Source: Microtetraspora malaysiensis
GTDB lineage: Bacteria; Actinomycetota; Actinomycetes; Streptosporangiales; Streptosporangiaceae
Direction of reading: 5' to 3'
Assembly (NCBI RefSeq): GCF_001528665.1
Contig: NZ_BBYJ01000018.1
Span: 62,001-126,000 of the forward strand
Length of the DNA: 64,000 bases
Under the pieces are notes generated by a model. It had not been told where the DNA came from, did no database searches, and was given only the letters and a program-made list of their open reading frames with translations. The stretch's first letter is position 1. Each line of letters starts with the position of its first letter. The translations under genes and the position numbers were made by a program. Shown in pieces: positions 48,791 to 59,026 of the stretch.

Positions 48791-49455
48791 CCACGCCCCT
48801 CCCCGCGGCCCCGGTCCCGGCCAACGGGCCGGTCGACACCTCGCCGATCGTGCTCACCCCGGCCCGCGGTTCCGACCTGGACGCGATCTGGTCGGCGGTC
48901 GTGCCGGAGACCCGCGTGCGGTCCAACGACATCCACCTGCCGGTGTCCCTCGCGTACGCCGAGCGGCTCTGCGACGCCCATCCCGAGGCCGACGCGCTGC
49001 TCGTCAGAGTGGCGATCCTGCTGCACGACGTCGGCTGGGGGCGGGTCGACGAGTCGCGGATCATCGCCGAAGGGTTCACCGGCGACTGGCGCAAGGCCGC
49101 CATCCGGTACGAGCACGAGAAGCAGGGGTGCGAGATCGCCCGCGAGGTGCTGCCTCCCCTGGGGTACGACGACGCCTTCATCGAGCGGGTCACCGCGATC
49201 ATCGACGGGCACGACACGCGCGCCGAAGCGTATTCGCTGGAGGACGCGCTGGTGCGGGACGCCGACCGTCTGTGGCGATTCGACCATGTCGGCATCGCGC
49301 TCGCCTCCGGCTGGTTCTCGATGGACCCGGCGACCTACTGCGCCCGGCTGCGCGCGGAGATCGTGCCCGAGTTGCTCACCCGGGCGGCCATCGAGATGGC
49401 CCTCGCCTCACTGGCCCGCTCCGAAGCCCTGTTGAAGACGGACGTGCTGCGGTGA
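48787..49455 (+). CDS. creD: HD-domain phosphohydrolase, CreD-like
   Basis: 222 residues with an HD fold: an early His (HLPVSLAYAERL), ILLHDVGWGRVDE, IIDGHDT and DADRLWRFD, which supply the H...HD...D metal ligands. In the cre pathway CreD removes the phosphate from the oxidised aryl phosphate. Other HD enzymes hydrolyse nucleotides, but the operon context favours the aryl phosphate role. Stop overlaps the aldehyde dehydrogenase GTG (GTGA). Confidence 0.82.
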   Translation: MTTPLPAAPVPANGPVDTSPIVLTPARGSDLDAIWSAVVPETRVRSNDIHLPVSLAYAERLCDAHPEADALLVRVAILLHDVGWGRVDESRIIAEGFTGDWRKAAIRYEHEKQGCEIAREVLPPLGYDDAFIERVTAIIDGHDTRAEAYSLEDALVRDADRLWRFDHVGIALASGWFSMDPATYCARLRAEIVPELLTRAAIEMALASLARSEALLKTDVLR

Positions 49456-50903
49456 TCGGTTGGACGCACGTGGACGACCACTTCGTCGACGGAGCGTGGG
49501 TGCCGTCCACCGGTCCGGAGCGCATCGGAATCATCGACCCCGCGACCGAGGAGATGTGGGGCAGCGTCCCGGCCGCGACCCGGGACGACCTCGACGCCGC
49601 GGTCGCCGCGGCGCGCCGTGCCTTCGACTCCGGGCCGTGGCCGGGGCTGCGCCCGAGCGAAAGAGCGGACGTACTCCGCCGCATCGCCGACGCGATCGAG
49701 AAGCGCGCCGAACCCCTCGCGATCACCAACACGCGCGAGAACGGCTCGCCCATCTCCGAGACCGGCGGAGCCGCCGCCAACGCCGCGGCCATCTTCCGCT
49801 ACTTCGCCTCTCTCGCCCCGGAGCTGGAGCGCGAGGATGTCCGCCCCTTCCCGTCCGGCGTCGGAGAGACGCTGGTCCGCCGGGAGGCGATCGGCGTCTG
49901 CGCGCTCATCGCCCCCTGGAACTTCCCGATCAACCTTGTCGCGATCAAGCTCGCTCCCGCGCTGCTGGCCGGTTGCGCGACCGTCATCAAGCCCGCCGAG
50001 GCCACGCCGCTGTCGATCCGGTTCGTCGTCGAGGCGGCGGCCGAAGCCGGTGTGCCCCCCGGCGTCGTCAACCTGGTGACCGGGACCGGGCTGACCGGCG
50101 ACGCCCTCGTCCGGCATCCGGGCGTCGACAAGGTCGCGTTCACCGGATCGACAGACGTCGGCCGGCGCATCGCGGCCGCCTGCGGTGAGCTGCTCAGGCC
50201 CGTCACCCTGGAACTCGGTGGCAAGTCCGCGGCGATCGTCCTCGACGACGTCGACCTCGACCACTTCTCTCAGGCGCTCATCCGGTCCTGCATGCGCAAC
50301 ACCGGCCAGACCTGCTACATCTCGACCAGGATCCTGGCGCCGGACACGCGGTACGACGAGATCGTGGACCGCGTGACCCGCACGATCGCCGCCGCGCCTC
50401 AGGGCGATCCGTTCGACCCGGACACGGTCTTCGGGCCGGTCGCCACGCGCCGCCAGTTCGAGACCGTGTCCGAGTTCATCGAGTCGGCTCGCGCCGAAGG
50501 GGCGCGCGTCACCACCGGGGGACGCGCCCGCACTGACCGCCCCGGCTTCTTCATCGAGCCCACCGTGCTGGCCGATGTCACACCTCAGATGCGCGTCGCC
50601 CGCGAGGAGATCTTCGGCCCCGTGGTCACCGTGCAGCGATACGGCGACGTCGACGAGGCGATCCGCATCGCGAACGCGACCGACTTCGGCCTGGGCGGCA
50701 TCGTGTTCTCCTCGGACCCGCGCAGGGCGCAGACCGTCGCCGAGCGGATCGACACCGGATCGGTCGGCATCAACTTCTTCGCCTCCAACCACGCGGCACC
50801 GTTCGGCGGGCGCCACGACTCCGGGCTCGGTGTCGAGTACGGCGTCGAAGGATTGGCGCAGTACATCACGTACAAGTCGATCCACCGCCGGACACCCGCC
50901 TGA
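49452..50903 (+). CDS. creC: Aldehyde dehydrogenase, CreC-like
   Basis: 483 residues. IAPWNFPINL, the catalytic Glu in VTLELGGKSA, catalytic Cys in NTGQTCYISTR, and EEIFGPVVTV are canonical. It would oxidise the hydroxybenzaldehyde intermediate to the acid, completing the side-chain pathway. GTG start inside the HD stop. Last gene of the co-directional group; a hairpin follows. Confidence 0.88.
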   Translation: MIGWTHVDDHFVDGAWVPSTGPERIGIIDPATEEMWGSVPAATRDDLDAAVAAARRAFDSGPWPGLRPSERADVLRRIADAIEKRAEPLAITNTRENGSPISETGGAAANAAAIFRYFASLAPELEREDVRPFPSGVGETLVRREAIGVCALIAPWNFPINLVAIKLAPALLAGCATVIKPAEATPLSIRFVVEAAAEAGVPPGVVNLVTGTGLTGDALVRHPGVDKVAFTGSTDVGRRIAAACGELLRPVTLELGGKSAAIVLDDVDLDHFSQALIRSCMRNTGQTCYISTRILAPDTRYDEIVDRVTRTIAAAPQGDPFDPDTVFGPVATRRQFETVSEFIESARAEGARVTTGGRARTDRPGFFIEPTVLADVTPQMRVAREEIFGPVVTVQRYGDVDEAIRIANATDFGLGGIVFSSDPRRAQTVAERIDTGSVGINFFASNHAAPFGGRHDSGLGVEYGVEGLAQYITYKSIHRRTPA

Positions 50904-50922
50904 ACGGTCGCGTCCGCCCCCG

Positions 50923-50957
50923 GGGGCGCCACCGCGGACGAGCGCCGGGGTGGCCCC
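50923..50957. terminator. Hairpin between convergent genes
   Basis: GGGG (50923-50926) and CCACC (50929-50933) pair with GGTGG (50949-50953) and CCCC (50954-50957), with a 2-nt bulge. It lies between the aldehyde dehydrogenase and methyltransferase 3' ends and could end both transcripts. Confidence 0.5.
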
Positions 50958-50964
50958 TGCGATG

Positions 50965-51615
50965 TCACTCCGGGCGGACGGCCCGGACGCAGTGCAGCAG
51001 GGGCCGCACCTGTTCCGTGGCCTCGACGCGGAAGCCCGCGCCGGGAACGAGATCGGCGAGCAGCTCCGGCATGCTGGGGTGCATGGCGGGCCCGACCGCC
51101 AAGGCGACGAGGTGCGCGAAGAAGGCGTTGGCAGGCGGGCGGAACTCGGCGATCAGCAGTCGTCCGCCCGGCCGCAGGACCCGGAACATCTCCCCGATGG
51201 CGGTGCCGCGCGCGGCGTTCGGCATGTGATGGACGGCGAGGGTCGAGACCACGACGTCGAACGAGGCATCGGGGAACGGGAGATCCTGGCCCTCGCCCAC
51301 CCGGTAGGAGCAGTTGCGCGGCGCCCGGCCACGGGCATGGCCGACCATCGGCGGCGACGGATCGACTCCGGTCACGTGCCCGTCGGGCCCAACCCGAGGG
51401 GCGAGCACCCGGCTCAGGTAACCCGTACCGCAGCCGACGTCCAGAATCCGATCCCCCGGCCGGGCGCCGGTGAGCGCGGCCACCTGAGCGAAAACCCGGC
51501 GGCGACGCCCGGCGAAGCCGATTTCCGCCATGACCTCGTAGGCGCGCGGATGGTGGAGCGCGCCGCCTCCCTCTTCGTGCTTTGAAGGGCTGTGCGGGGA
51601 TTGCCCGATTTTCAT
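50965..51615 (-). CDS. Class I SAM-dependent methyltransferase
   Basis: 216 residues with the SAM signature ILDVGCGTGYLSRVLAP, VTGVDPSPPMV, the post-motif LPFPDASFDVVVSTLAVHHM and FRVLRPGGRLLIAEF, typical of UbiE/Methyltransf_11 proteins. Substrate unknown. ATG 51615 has AAGGAG 7 nt upstream. Divergent from a TetR gene, which may regulate it. Confidence 0.9.
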   Translation of the reverse strand: MKIGQSPHSPSKHEEGGGALHHPRAYEVMAEIGFAGRRRRVFAQVAALTGARPGDRILDVGCGTGYLSRVLAPRVGPDGHVTGVDPSPPMVGHARGRAPRNCSYRVGEGQDLPFPDASFDVVVSTLAVHHMPNAARGTAIGEMFRVLRPGGRLLIAEFRPPANAFFAHLVALAVGPAMHPSMPELLADLVPGAGFRVEATEQVRPLLHCVRAVRPE

Positions 51616-51730
51616 GGCGCTGCTCCTTTTTTCGGGACACGCTGTTCAGTTATGAATCGTCCGTTCGTTGGCGCGAAGGGGTCAACACGCACATTCGCGC
51701 GGGCGTGCCGTACTGAACAGAGGGGGGAAT

Positions 51731-52333
51731 GTGTTCGGAAACCGGGAGCGGGAGAGCCCCGACCGGCGCGTGCGGCGCACCCGCCGGGCCATCCGGCAGG
51801 CGTTGGTGGACCTGATCCTGATCAAGGGCTACGAGGCGGTGACCGTCACCGATCTCATCAACCGCGCCGATGTCGGCCGCTCGACCTTCTACGCGCACTT
51901 CGCCGACAAGGAAGAGGTGCTCTTCAGCAGCCTCGACGAGCTCGCTGAGCTGCTCCGCCTCGTCCCCGCCACCCGCTCCGGCACGCTGCTCTCGTTCTCC
52001 CTGCCGTTGTTCCAGCACCTCCATGAGCAGCGCCGCCTGGCGCGAGCGCTGCTCGGCCGGCGCGGGGCCGCCGTCGTGCGCCTGCGCGGGGAGCAGATCA
52101 TGGCGGCCGTCGTGCGGGACGAGCTGATGGCGGCGCTGCCTTCGGAGATCCCGCCGCCGGCGTCGCTCGACATGATCGTCACGTGCGTCACCGGCGCGTT
52201 CATGGCGCTGATGCGCAGGTGGGCCGATGGCGAGCTCGTCGCCACACCCGCCGAGATGGACGCGGCGTTCCGTGCGGTCGTGATCCCCGGCCTGGACGCG
52301 ATCCTGACCACCCGCCGGAGCCACCCCATGTGA
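51731..52333 (+). CDS. TetR-family regulator
   Basis: 200 residues. HTH: RRTRRAIRQALVDLILIKGYEAVTVTDLINRADVGRSTFYAHFADKEEVL, an easily recognised TetR DNA-binding domain with the YAHF motif. The C-terminal half is helical (TetR_C-like, LLSFSLPLFQHLHEQ). GTG 51731 follows a purine-rich GAGGGGGGAAT. Divergent from the methyltransferase and upstream of the ABC operon; either could be its target. Confidence 0.88.
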   Translation: MFGNRERESPDRRVRRTRRAIRQALVDLILIKGYEAVTVTDLINRADVGRSTFYAHFADKEEVLFSSLDELAELLRLVPATRSGTLLSFSLPLFQHLHEQRRLARALLGRRGAAVVRLRGEQIMAAVVRDELMAALPSEIPPPASLDMIVTCVTGAFMALMRRWADGELVATPAEMDAAFRAVVIPGLDAILTTRRSHPM

Positions 52334-52425
52334 GGTGGCGCGACGGCCGGACTCGGGAGTTCCCCTGTCACGGCGCGGTCCGTCCGCGCCGCGGTGCCGC
52401 CGCGGGAGGCCCCGATCGCGATTTG

Positions 52426-52442
52426 CCTACTATTCAGGTAGG
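52426..52442. promoter_or_regulatory. Dyad upstream of the ABC transporter operon
   Basis: CCTAC-TATTCAG-GTAGG is a perfect 5-bp dyad in the gap between the TetR gene and the binding-protein gene, in a locally AT-rich patch, 50 bp before the start. It could be the operator of the operon; no -35 is clear. Confidence 0.5.
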
Positions 52443-52492
52443 TATTACGGTCTATCTCCAAGTCCCCCGGAAAGCGAAGGGTTGTTCGGAAC

Positions 52493-54112
52493 ATGTCCTC
52501 CTTCAGACCTGCGGTCGTCACCGTGGCCATGCTCGCCGCCGTGGGGCTGCTGACCTCCTGTGGCGGTTCCGGCACCGGCGCTCAGGCCAAGAGCGACGGC
52601 GAACCCGTGTACGGCGGCACGCTCACCTACCTGGAACACCAGCCGCCCACGTGCCTCTACCTTCCGGCGGCCGGCTTCTATCCGAACGGCGGCGTACTCA
52701 ACCAGCTCACCGACAAGCTGACCTGGCAGAACCCCGAGACGCTCAAGATCGAGCCGTGGATCGCCACCAAATGGGAGATCAACGAGGACGCCACGGAGTA
52801 CACCTTCCACCTGCGGGACGGCGTGACGTTCAGCGACGGCACGCCGCTCGACGCCGAGGCCGTGGCCGCCAACTTCGACGTGTACGGCCGCGGCGACGAC
52901 AAGCTCAAGCTGCCCCCGGCCGAGTTCGTCAACAACTACGAGCGCAGCGAGGTCATCGACGCCAGGACCGTGCGCTTCCACTTCGGCAAGCCGTCGCCCG
53001 GCTTCCTGCAGGGCACCTCGGTGATCGGCGCCGGCCTGGTCTCCAAGAAGACGATCGGCCTGCCGTACGAGGAGCAGTGCCAGCTCAAGAACATCATCGG
53101 CTCGGGGCCGTTCACGGTGGCCAAGCAGGTCGTCGACAAGGAGATCGACCTCCAGGCGCGCAAGGACTACAACTGGGCGCCGCCCTCCTCCGCGCACCAG
53201 GGCCGGGCCTACCTCGACCTCGTCAAGATCATCGTTACACCGGAGGACAACGTCCGCGTGGGCGCGCTGACCTCGGGGCAGGCCGACTACGTCCGGTACG
53301 TGCAGGCCTACGACGAGGCGACGGTCAAGAGCGCGGGCTTCGTCGTCCAGGGCGAGCCCACCCGCGGCGTCAACAACGGCCTCTACCTGCGCCCCGCCAA
53401 CAGCATCCTGAAGGACATCAGGGTCAGGAAGGCGCTGCAGGCCGGGACGGACGCCAAGGAGGTCGTGGACACCCTCTTCACCGACAACTACCCCGTGGCG
53501 ACCTCGGTCCTCAGCCATCAGGCGGCCGGGTACGTCGACCTGTCGGACAAGCTCGCCTACGACCCCGGCAAGGCCGGCGAACTGCTCGACGAGGCCGGGT
53601 GGACGCGCGGCGCCGACGGCGTCCGGGAGAAGGACGGGGTCAAGCTGCGGCTCGGCGTCTTCGTCGCCGGCCCGCAGCCGCTGTCCAAGCAGACCCTGGA
53701 GCTGGTCGCCCAGCAGTGGGCCAAGATCGGCGTGAAGCTCGAGATCCGCCCCGCCGACGCGGGCACCCAGGCCGTGGACATCAAGGACGCCGAGAAGACG
53801 GCGGTGAACCACTCGATGGTCGGCCGTGCCGACCAGGACGTCATCAAGAGCCAGTTCCACACCAAGAACCGCGACGTGATCCTGTCCAACGACACGAAGC
53901 TCGACCAGCTCCTTGAGGAGGAGTCGGCCCTCGCCGACGAGACCAGGCGGAACGAGAAGGTGGCCGAGATCCAGCGGTATGTCATCGACCAGGGGTACGC
54001 CATCCCGCTCTTCGAGGAGCCCCAGGTCTACGGCATCGCGCCGTACGTCCATGGGGCGGCCTTCGAGGCGGTCGGCCGGCCAAGCTTCTACGCTGTCTGG
54101 CTCGGTAAATGA
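52493..54112 (+). CDS. Peptide/nickel-type ABC substrate-binding lipoprotein
   Basis: 539 residues. Signal peptide with lipobox LTSC (MSSFRPAVVTVAMLAAVGLL then TSCGGSG). SBP_bac_5 features: YGGTLTYLEHQPPTCLYL, WIATKWEINEDATEYTFHLRDGVTFSDGTPLDAEAVAANFD. The protein should sit in the outer face of the membrane and deliver an oligopeptide-like or other solute. The ATG start overlaps nothing; the stop overlaps the permease ATG (ATGA). Confidence 0.92.
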   Translation: MSSFRPAVVTVAMLAAVGLLTSCGGSGTGAQAKSDGEPVYGGTLTYLEHQPPTCLYLPAAGFYPNGGVLNQLTDKLTWQNPETLKIEPWIATKWEINEDATEYTFHLRDGVTFSDGTPLDAEAVAANFDVYGRGDDKLKLPPAEFVNNYERSEVIDARTVRFHFGKPSPGFLQGTSVIGAGLVSKKTIGLPYEEQCQLKNIIGSGPFTVAKQVVDKEIDLQARKDYNWAPPSSAHQGRAYLDLVKIIVTPEDNVRVGALTSGQADYVRYVQAYDEATVKSAGFVVQGEPTRGVNNGLYLRPANSILKDIRVRKALQAGTDAKEVVDTLFTDNYPVATSVLSHQAAGYVDLSDKLAYDPGKAGELLDEAGWTRGADGVREKDGVKLRLGVFVAGPQPLSKQTLELVAQQWAKIGVKLEIRPADAGTQAVDIKDAEKTAVNHSMVGRADQDVIKSQFHTKNRDVILSNDTKLDQLLEEESALADETRRNEKVAEIQRYVIDQGYAIPLFEEPQVYGIAPYVHGAAFEAVGRPSFYAVWLGK

Positions 54113-55014
54113 CGAAATATCTGCTCAAAAGAGCAGGGCAGGCGCTGCTCGTCCTGTGGGCCGCCTTCACCGCGGCGTACATCCTGCTCCAGGCCATGCC
54201 CGGCGACTCCATCCTGATCAAGTTCCAGGACCCGGAACTCGGGCTGTCACCGGAGCAGATCGCCAAGATCCGCGAGTACTACGACGCGGGCGGCTACCTG
54301 CACACGGTGCTCGGCTTCCTGCACGGCGACTTCGGCTACTCGGTCGACACCGGCACCCCGGTCGTCGAACGGCTGGCCGAGGGCCTGCCGGAGACGGCCA
54401 AGCTGGCCACCTGCGCCTTCGTCCTGGCGGTGCTGCTGGCCGTGCTGATCGCATTCGGCTCCGCGTACAGCGGCAGGCTGCGCGGCCTGCTGCTGGCGGT
54501 GCCCTCCCTGTTCATCTCGGTCCCGGCGTTCTGGCTCGGCATCCTCCTCATCCAGGTCTTCTCCTTCCGGCTCCGGCTGGTCCCGGTCATCGGCGGCACC
54601 GAGCTTCAGCAACTCGTGCTGCCGGTGCTCACGCTGGCCGTCCCGATCTCCGCGCCGATCGCGCAGGTCCTCGCGCGCAGCATCGACCAGGTGCTCACCC
54701 AGCCGTTCGTGCCGGTGGTGGCGGCCAAGGGCGCCTCGCGCTCCTGGATCCTGTGGCGGCACGTCGCACGCAACGCGCTGCCGCCGACGCTGACCGTGGC
54801 GGGCCTGGTGTTCGGCGAGCTGATCGCCGGGTCCGTGGTCACCGAGACCGTCTTCGGGCGCACCGGTGTCGGCCGCCTCACCGAGCAGGCGGTCAACGCC
54901 CAGGACGCTCCGGTGCTCCTGGCCGTGGTGGTGCTGGCCGCGACCGCCTTCGTCCTGGTCAACCTGCTGGTGGACGTGCTGTTCCCGGTGCTCGACCCGA
55001 GGCTGGCGACATGA
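54109..55014 (+). CDS. ABC permease, DppB type
   Basis: 301 residues with about six membrane helices and the BPD_transp_1 layout: [18 protein letters not shown] at the N-terminus, [13 protein letters not shown], and the cytoplasmic EAA loop [20 protein letters not shown]. Partner of the DppC-type permease encoded next (4-bp overlap). Together they form the membrane channel for the binding protein upstream. Confidence 0.92.
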   Translation: MTKYLLKRAGQALLVLWAAFTAAYILLQAMPGDSILIKFQDPELGLSPEQIAKIREYYDAGGYLHTVLGFLHGDFGYSVDTGTPVVERLAEGLPETAKLATCAFVLAVLLAVLIAFGSAYSGRLRGLLLAVPSLFISVPAFWLGILLIQVFSFRLRLVPVIGGTELQQLVLPVLTLAVPISAPIAQVLARSIDQVLTQPFVPVVAAKGASRSWILWRHVARNALPPTLTVAGLVFGELIAGSVVTETVFGRTGVGRLTEQAVNAQDAPVLLAVVVLAATAFVLVNLLVDVLFPVLDPRLAT

Positions 55015-55778
55015 GGTGGCTGTCATGGGCGGTCATCGCCCTGGTGGTGCTCTGGGCCGCCATGCCGTCGCTGTTCACCGGGTACGACCCGCTGGCCGGG
55101 GTCCCGGCCGAGAAGCTCCAGGGGCCGAGCGCCGCGCACCTGTTCGGCACGGACGCCGTGGGGCGCGACCTGTTCGCCCGGGTGGTGCACGGATCGGTCC
55201 ACTCGCTCTCGGGCGCGCTCGTCGCGGTCGCCGTCGGTCTGGTCTTCGGCACGCTGCTCGGTCTGATCGCCGGCTCGGTGCGCGGGGTGGTCGACGAGAT
55301 CGTCATGCGCGTCATGGACGTGCTGCTGTCGGTGCCGGGGTTGTTGCTGGCGCTCACCGTGATCATCCTGCTCGGGCCGGGCACGGTGCACGTGGCGCTC
55401 GCGGTGGGCGTCGGCTCCGTCGCCTCCTTCGCCCGCCTGGCCAGGGCCGAGGTGGTCCGGGTGCGCCGTACCGACTACGTCGAGGCGGCGTTCGGCAGCG
55501 GCGGCACCTTCGCCGGGGTGCTCTGGCGGCACGTGCTGCCGAACTCCCTCGGCCCGGTCATCGCGCTGTCTGCGCTGCAGTTCGGCGTGGCGATCCTGGC
55601 GATCTCCACGCTCGGCTTCCTCGGCTACGGCGCCGAGCCGCCCACCCCCGAGTGGGGGCTGCTCATCGCCGAGGGCCGCAACTACCTGGCCACCTCGTGG
55701 TGGCTCACCACGCTGCCCGGCGCGGTCGTCGTCGCCGTGGTGCTCGCCGCCGGTCGCATCTCGAAGGAGATCAGATGA
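55011..55778 (+). CDS. ABC permease, DppC type
   Basis: 255 residues, about five or six membrane helices, with [18 protein letters not shown] (conserved DppC opening), an EAA loop around [20 protein letters not shown] and [17 protein letters not shown] 55011 overlaps the DppB stop and its stop overlaps the ATPase start. Shorter at the N-terminus than many DppC proteins but all core helices are present. Confidence 0.9.
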   Translation: MRWLSWAVIALVVLWAAMPSLFTGYDPLAGVPAEKLQGPSAAHLFGTDAVGRDLFARVVHGSVHSLSGALVAVAVGLVFGTLLGLIAGSVRGVVDEIVMRVMDVLLSVPGLLLALTVIILLGPGTVHVALAVGVGSVASFARLARAEVVRVRRTDYVEAAFGSGGTFAGVLWRHVLPNSLGPVIALSALQFGVAILAISTLGFLGYGAEPPTPEWGLLIAEGRNYLATSWWLTTLPGAVVVAVVLAAGRISKEIR

Positions 55779-57304
55779 GCCTCCTCGACGTCCGGGATCT
55801 CACGGTCGCGTACGGCCGGCAGGTGGCGGTCAAGGGCGTCTCGTTCACGGTCGGGCAGGGAGAGGTCGTCGCCGTGGTCGGCGAGTCCGGGTCCGGCAAG
55901 ACGACGACGGCCAACGCGATCATCGGCCTGCATCCGGCGGCGTCGGGCGAGGTCCTGCTCAACGGCGTCGACATCGCGGGCTGGTCGCAGCGCCGCCTGC
56001 GGTCGATCCGGGGACACGGGATCGGCCTGGTCCCGCAGGACCCGTCGAACTCGCTGAACCCGGTCATGAGGATCGGCCGGCAGATCGGCGAGATCCTCAA
56101 GATCCACAATTACGGCGACAGGGCGGACATCAGGCGACGGGTGATCGAGCTGCTCACCCGCGTCGGCCTGGACGACCCCGAGCGCCGCGCCGGCCAGTAC
56201 CCGCACGAACTCTCCGGCGGCATGCGCCAGCGGGTGCTCATCGCCATCGCGATCGCCCTGCGCCCCGGCCTGATCATCGCCGACGAGCCGACCAGCGCCC
56301 TGGACGTCACCGTCCAGCGCCGCATCCTCGACCTCATCGACGACCTCAGGAAGGAGTACGGCACCGCCGTTCTCCTGGTCACGCACGACCTGGGTGTGGC
56401 GGCGGCGCGCGCCGACCGCCTGGTCGTGATGAAGGACGGCCTGATCGAGGAGTCGGGCGGCGTCCGCGAGGTGCTCGCCGCGCCCGCCTCGCCGTACACC
56501 CGCCGCCTCTTCCAGGACGCCCCGGCGCTCACCGCGCGCCCGTACAAGCCTTTCGACGCCGCGGCCGAGCCCGCCATCGTCGTGCGCGACCTCGTCAAGG
56601 AGTTCGGCCCCTTCCGCGCCGTCGACGGCGTCTCCTTCGAGGTACGTCGGGGCACCACCCACGCCCTGGTCGGCGAGTCGGGTTCGGGCAAGACCACGAC
56701 GGCCCGCGTCGTGACCCGCTTCGCCGAGGCCACCTCGGGCGAGGTCGTGATCGGCGGCGATCCGGCCGGCCCACGCGCCTTCCGGCGCAGGGTGCAGCTC
56801 GTCTACCAGAACCCGTACGGCTCCCTCGACCCCCGCCAGACGGTCGCCGCGATCGTGGAGGAGCCGCTGCGCAACTTCCGCCTCGGCGACCGGACCGCCC
56901 GCCGTGCCCGGGTGCGGGAGCTGCTGGAGCGCGTGGCGCTGCCCGGGACGCTGCTCGGGCGCCGGCCCGCGGAGCTGTCCGGCGGGCAGCGCCAGCGAGT
57001 GGCGATCGCCCGCGCGCTCGCCGTCGAGCCCGAGGTGGTCGTGCTCGACGAGGCCGTCTCCGCGCTGGACGTGACCGTCCAGGCGCAGATCCTGACGCTG
57101 CTGGAAGAGCTCCAGCGCGACCTCGGACTCACCTATCTCTTCATCTCCCACGACCTCGCCGTCGTGCGGCAGATATCGCACACCGTTTCCGTAATGAGCA
57201 AGGGACGCATCGTGGAATCAGGAACGACGAATCAGATCTTCGACAGCCCACGGGAGGACTACACCCGCGAGCTGCTCGCCGCCGTGGCGGAGCCGGTGCG
57301 ATGA
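55775..57304 (+). CDS. Fused dual ATP-binding protein (DppD-DppF type)
   Basis: 509 residues with two complete ABC ATPase domains: Walker [11 protein letters not shown] twice, signatures LSGGMRQR and LSGGQRQR, Walker [13 protein letters not shown] and [12 protein letters not shown], and H-loops VTHD and ISHD. This fused arrangement replaces separate DppD and DppF proteins. It powers the peptide-type transporter encoded by the three preceding genes; ATGA overlap on both sides. Confidence 0.93.
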   Translation: MSLLDVRDLTVAYGRQVAVKGVSFTVGQGEVVAVVGESGSGKTTTANAIIGLHPAASGEVLLNGVDIAGWSQRRLRSIRGHGIGLVPQDPSNSLNPVMRIGRQIGEILKIHNYGDRADIRRRVIELLTRVGLDDPERRAGQYPHELSGGMRQRVLIAIAIALRPGLIIADEPTSALDVTVQRRILDLIDDLRKEYGTAVLLVTHDLGVAAARADRLVVMKDGLIEESGGVREVLAAPASPYTRRLFQDAPALTARPYKPFDAAAEPAIVVRDLVKEFGPFRAVDGVSFEVRRGTTHALVGESGSGKTTTARVVTRFAEATSGEVVIGGDPAGPRAFRRRVQLVYQNPYGSLDPRQTVAAIVEEPLRNFRLGDRTARRARVRELLERVALPGTLLGRRPAELSGGQRQRVAIARALAVEPEVVVLDEAVSALDVTVQAQILTLLEELQRDLGLTYLFISHDLAVVRQISHTVSVMSKGRIVESGTTNQIFDSPREDYTRELLAAVAEPVR

Positions 57305-58287
57305 CCCGGATCGGCTTCTTCACCCGGCTGCTCGACGACGCCCCGCCCGGCGAGCGCTACCGCCTGGCCGCCGAGCAGATCGAGCACGCCGAACGCCTCG
57401 GCTTCGACACCGCCTGGGTGGCCCAGCACCACTTCGACGGCGGCGAGGGCGGCCTGCCCGCGCCGCTGCTCTTCCTCAGCCACCTGGCCGCGCGCACCAG
57501 CCGGATCAGGCTCGGCACCGCCATCATCACGCTGCCCCTGGAGCACCCGGTGCGCGTGGCCGAGGACGCCGCCGTGCTCGATCTGCTGTCCGGCGGTCGG
57601 CTGGAGGTCGGCGTGGGCGGCGGCGGCACGCCCACGGCGTTCGCCGCGTTCGGCCAGGACCCGGCCCAGCGCGGCTCCATCTACGCCGAGCACCTCCAGG
57701 TGCTCGTGGACGCGTGGTCGGGCAAGGATCTGGGCGGCGGCAACCACCTCTACCCGGCCGCGCCGGCGCTGCTCGACGCGATCTGGGAGGCCACGTTCTC
57801 GGCCTACGGCGGCGCGCGCGCTGGACGGGCGGGCAACGGGCTGATGCTCGCGCGCACCCAGCCCAGGCCCGAGGAGGCGCCGCACGCCACGCTCGCCGAG
57901 ATCCAGAAACCCATCGTGGACGCCTACTACGCCAACCTGCCCTCCGGAGTCGCCCCCCGGGTCATGGCCTCGCGCACCGCGTTCGTCGCCGACACCCGCG
58001 AGGAGGCGCTGCGCTGGGCCGCCCGAGGGCTGGCCAAACCGGGCCTGCGGCAGCCGGACGGCGCCGGCGTCGACGCGCTGATCGCCGCCTGGGACGCCCA
58101 CGTCGGCACCCCCGAGGACGTCATCGCCAGTCTGAAGGCGGACCCGACGCTGGAACGCGCCACCGACCTGGTCTTCCAGGTGCACTCCATCGACCCGCCG
58201 CACGAGCAGATCCTGCGCTCCATCGAGCTGCTCGCGACCGAGGTGGTTCCCGCGCTGGGAGGGATATTGGAAGGAACCACCGTATGA
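57301..58287 (+). CDS. LLM-class flavin-dependent oxidoreductase
   Basis: 328 residues, TIM-barrel luciferase-like: [73 protein letters not shown]. Uses reduced FMN (or F420). In operons with dipeptide-type transporters such enzymes are thought to process the imported compound. Overlaps neighbours by 4 bp on each side. Confidence 0.9.
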   Translation: MTRIGFFTRLLDDAPPGERYRLAAEQIEHAERLGFDTAWVAQHHFDGGEGGLPAPLLFLSHLAARTSRIRLGTAIITLPLEHPVRVAEDAAVLDLLSGGRLEVGVGGGGTPTAFAAFGQDPAQRGSIYAEHLQVLVDAWSGKDLGGGNHLYPAAPALLDAIWEATFSAYGGARAGRAGNGLMLARTQPRPEEAPHATLAEIQKPIVDAYYANLPSGVAPRVMASRTAFVADTREEALRWAARGLAKPGLRQPDGAGVDALIAAWDAHVGTPEDVIASLKADPTLERATDLVFQVHSIDPPHEQILRSIELLATEVVPALGGILEGTTV

Positions 58288-58409
58288 CCGCCGACGTCAT
58301 CGACGCGCTGGCCGGGGTCCGCCCGGACCCGCTGCGCGACCGGCCGCACGCCGCCGCCCTCTTCATCGCTGCCAACCCGTTCGTACTTTCCCTGGGAGAA
58401 CCCGCGTGA
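58284..58409 (+). CDS. 41-residue ORF, possible remnant of a CMD-domain gene
   Basis: ATG 58284 overlaps the LLM stop and its TGA overlaps the next GTG, so the spacing looks like a translated unit. [20 protein letters not shown] resembles the start of the carboxymuconolactone decarboxylase-domain proteins usual at this position, but the CxxC-bearing body is missing. It is either a shortened gene that keeps translational coupling or a pseudogene. Confidence 0.5.
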   Translation: MTADVIDALAGVRPDPLRDRPHAAALFIAANPFVLSLGEPA

Positions 58410-59026
58410 CCATCGCACTGGACCACATCGTGTACGCCGTCCCCGACCTCGAGGCCGGGGTGGCGGCCTTCGCCACACTGACCGGCGTCGTCCCCTCGGC
58501 GGGCGGCGCGCACCCCGGCGGCACGGCCAACTACCTCGTCGGCCTCGGCGCCGGCGCCTACCTGGAGATCATCGGCCCGGACCCGTCCCAGCCCGGGGCC
58601 CGGCCGCGCGCCTTCGGCCTGGAGGCGCTGACCGAGCCGACACTCGCCGCGTGGGCCGTACGCACCGACGACATCGAGGCGACCGTACGGCAGGCCCGAG
58701 AGGCCGGCTACGACCCGGGCTCCATCGAGCCGCTCTCGCGGCGGACGCCCGGCGGCACGCTCCTCGAATGGCGGCTGACCAGGCGCGACGACCCGGCCGC
58801 CGTGCGTACGACCCCGTTCCTCATCGACTGGGGGAACACCGGGCACCCCTCGGCCTCGGGCATCCCGGCCCTCTCCCTGGCCTCCTTCACCGTGATCCAT
58901 CCGGAGCCCGCCTCGGCGCGCGGACCGCTGGACGCCCTCGGGGCCACGGTCCCGGTTGAACGCGGTCCGGCCCCCGGACTGCGTGCCGTGCTCGACACTC
59001 CGGAAGGACAGGTGACGCTCGCATGA
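58406..59026 (+). CDS. VOC/glyoxalase-like domain protein
   Basis: 206 residues. IALDHIVYAVPDLEAGVAAF is a glyoxalase-type N-terminus; GGTANYLVGLGAGAYLEIIGPDPSQ and the second half (GGTLLEWRLTRRDD) fit the glyoxalase-like PF13468 group, usually lacking the classic metal set. Role in the operon unknown. GTG start overlaps the previous stop; GGGAGA precedes it. Confidence 0.82.
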   Translation: MTIALDHIVYAVPDLEAGVAAFATLTGVVPSAGGAHPGGTANYLVGLGAGAYLEIIGPDPSQPGARPRAFGLEALTEPTLAAWAVRTDDIEATVRQAREAGYDPGSIEPLSRRTPGGTLLEWRLTRRDDPAAVRTTPFLIDWGNTGHPSASGIPALSLASFTVIHPEPASARGPLDALGATVPVERGPAPGLRAVLDTPEGQVTLA

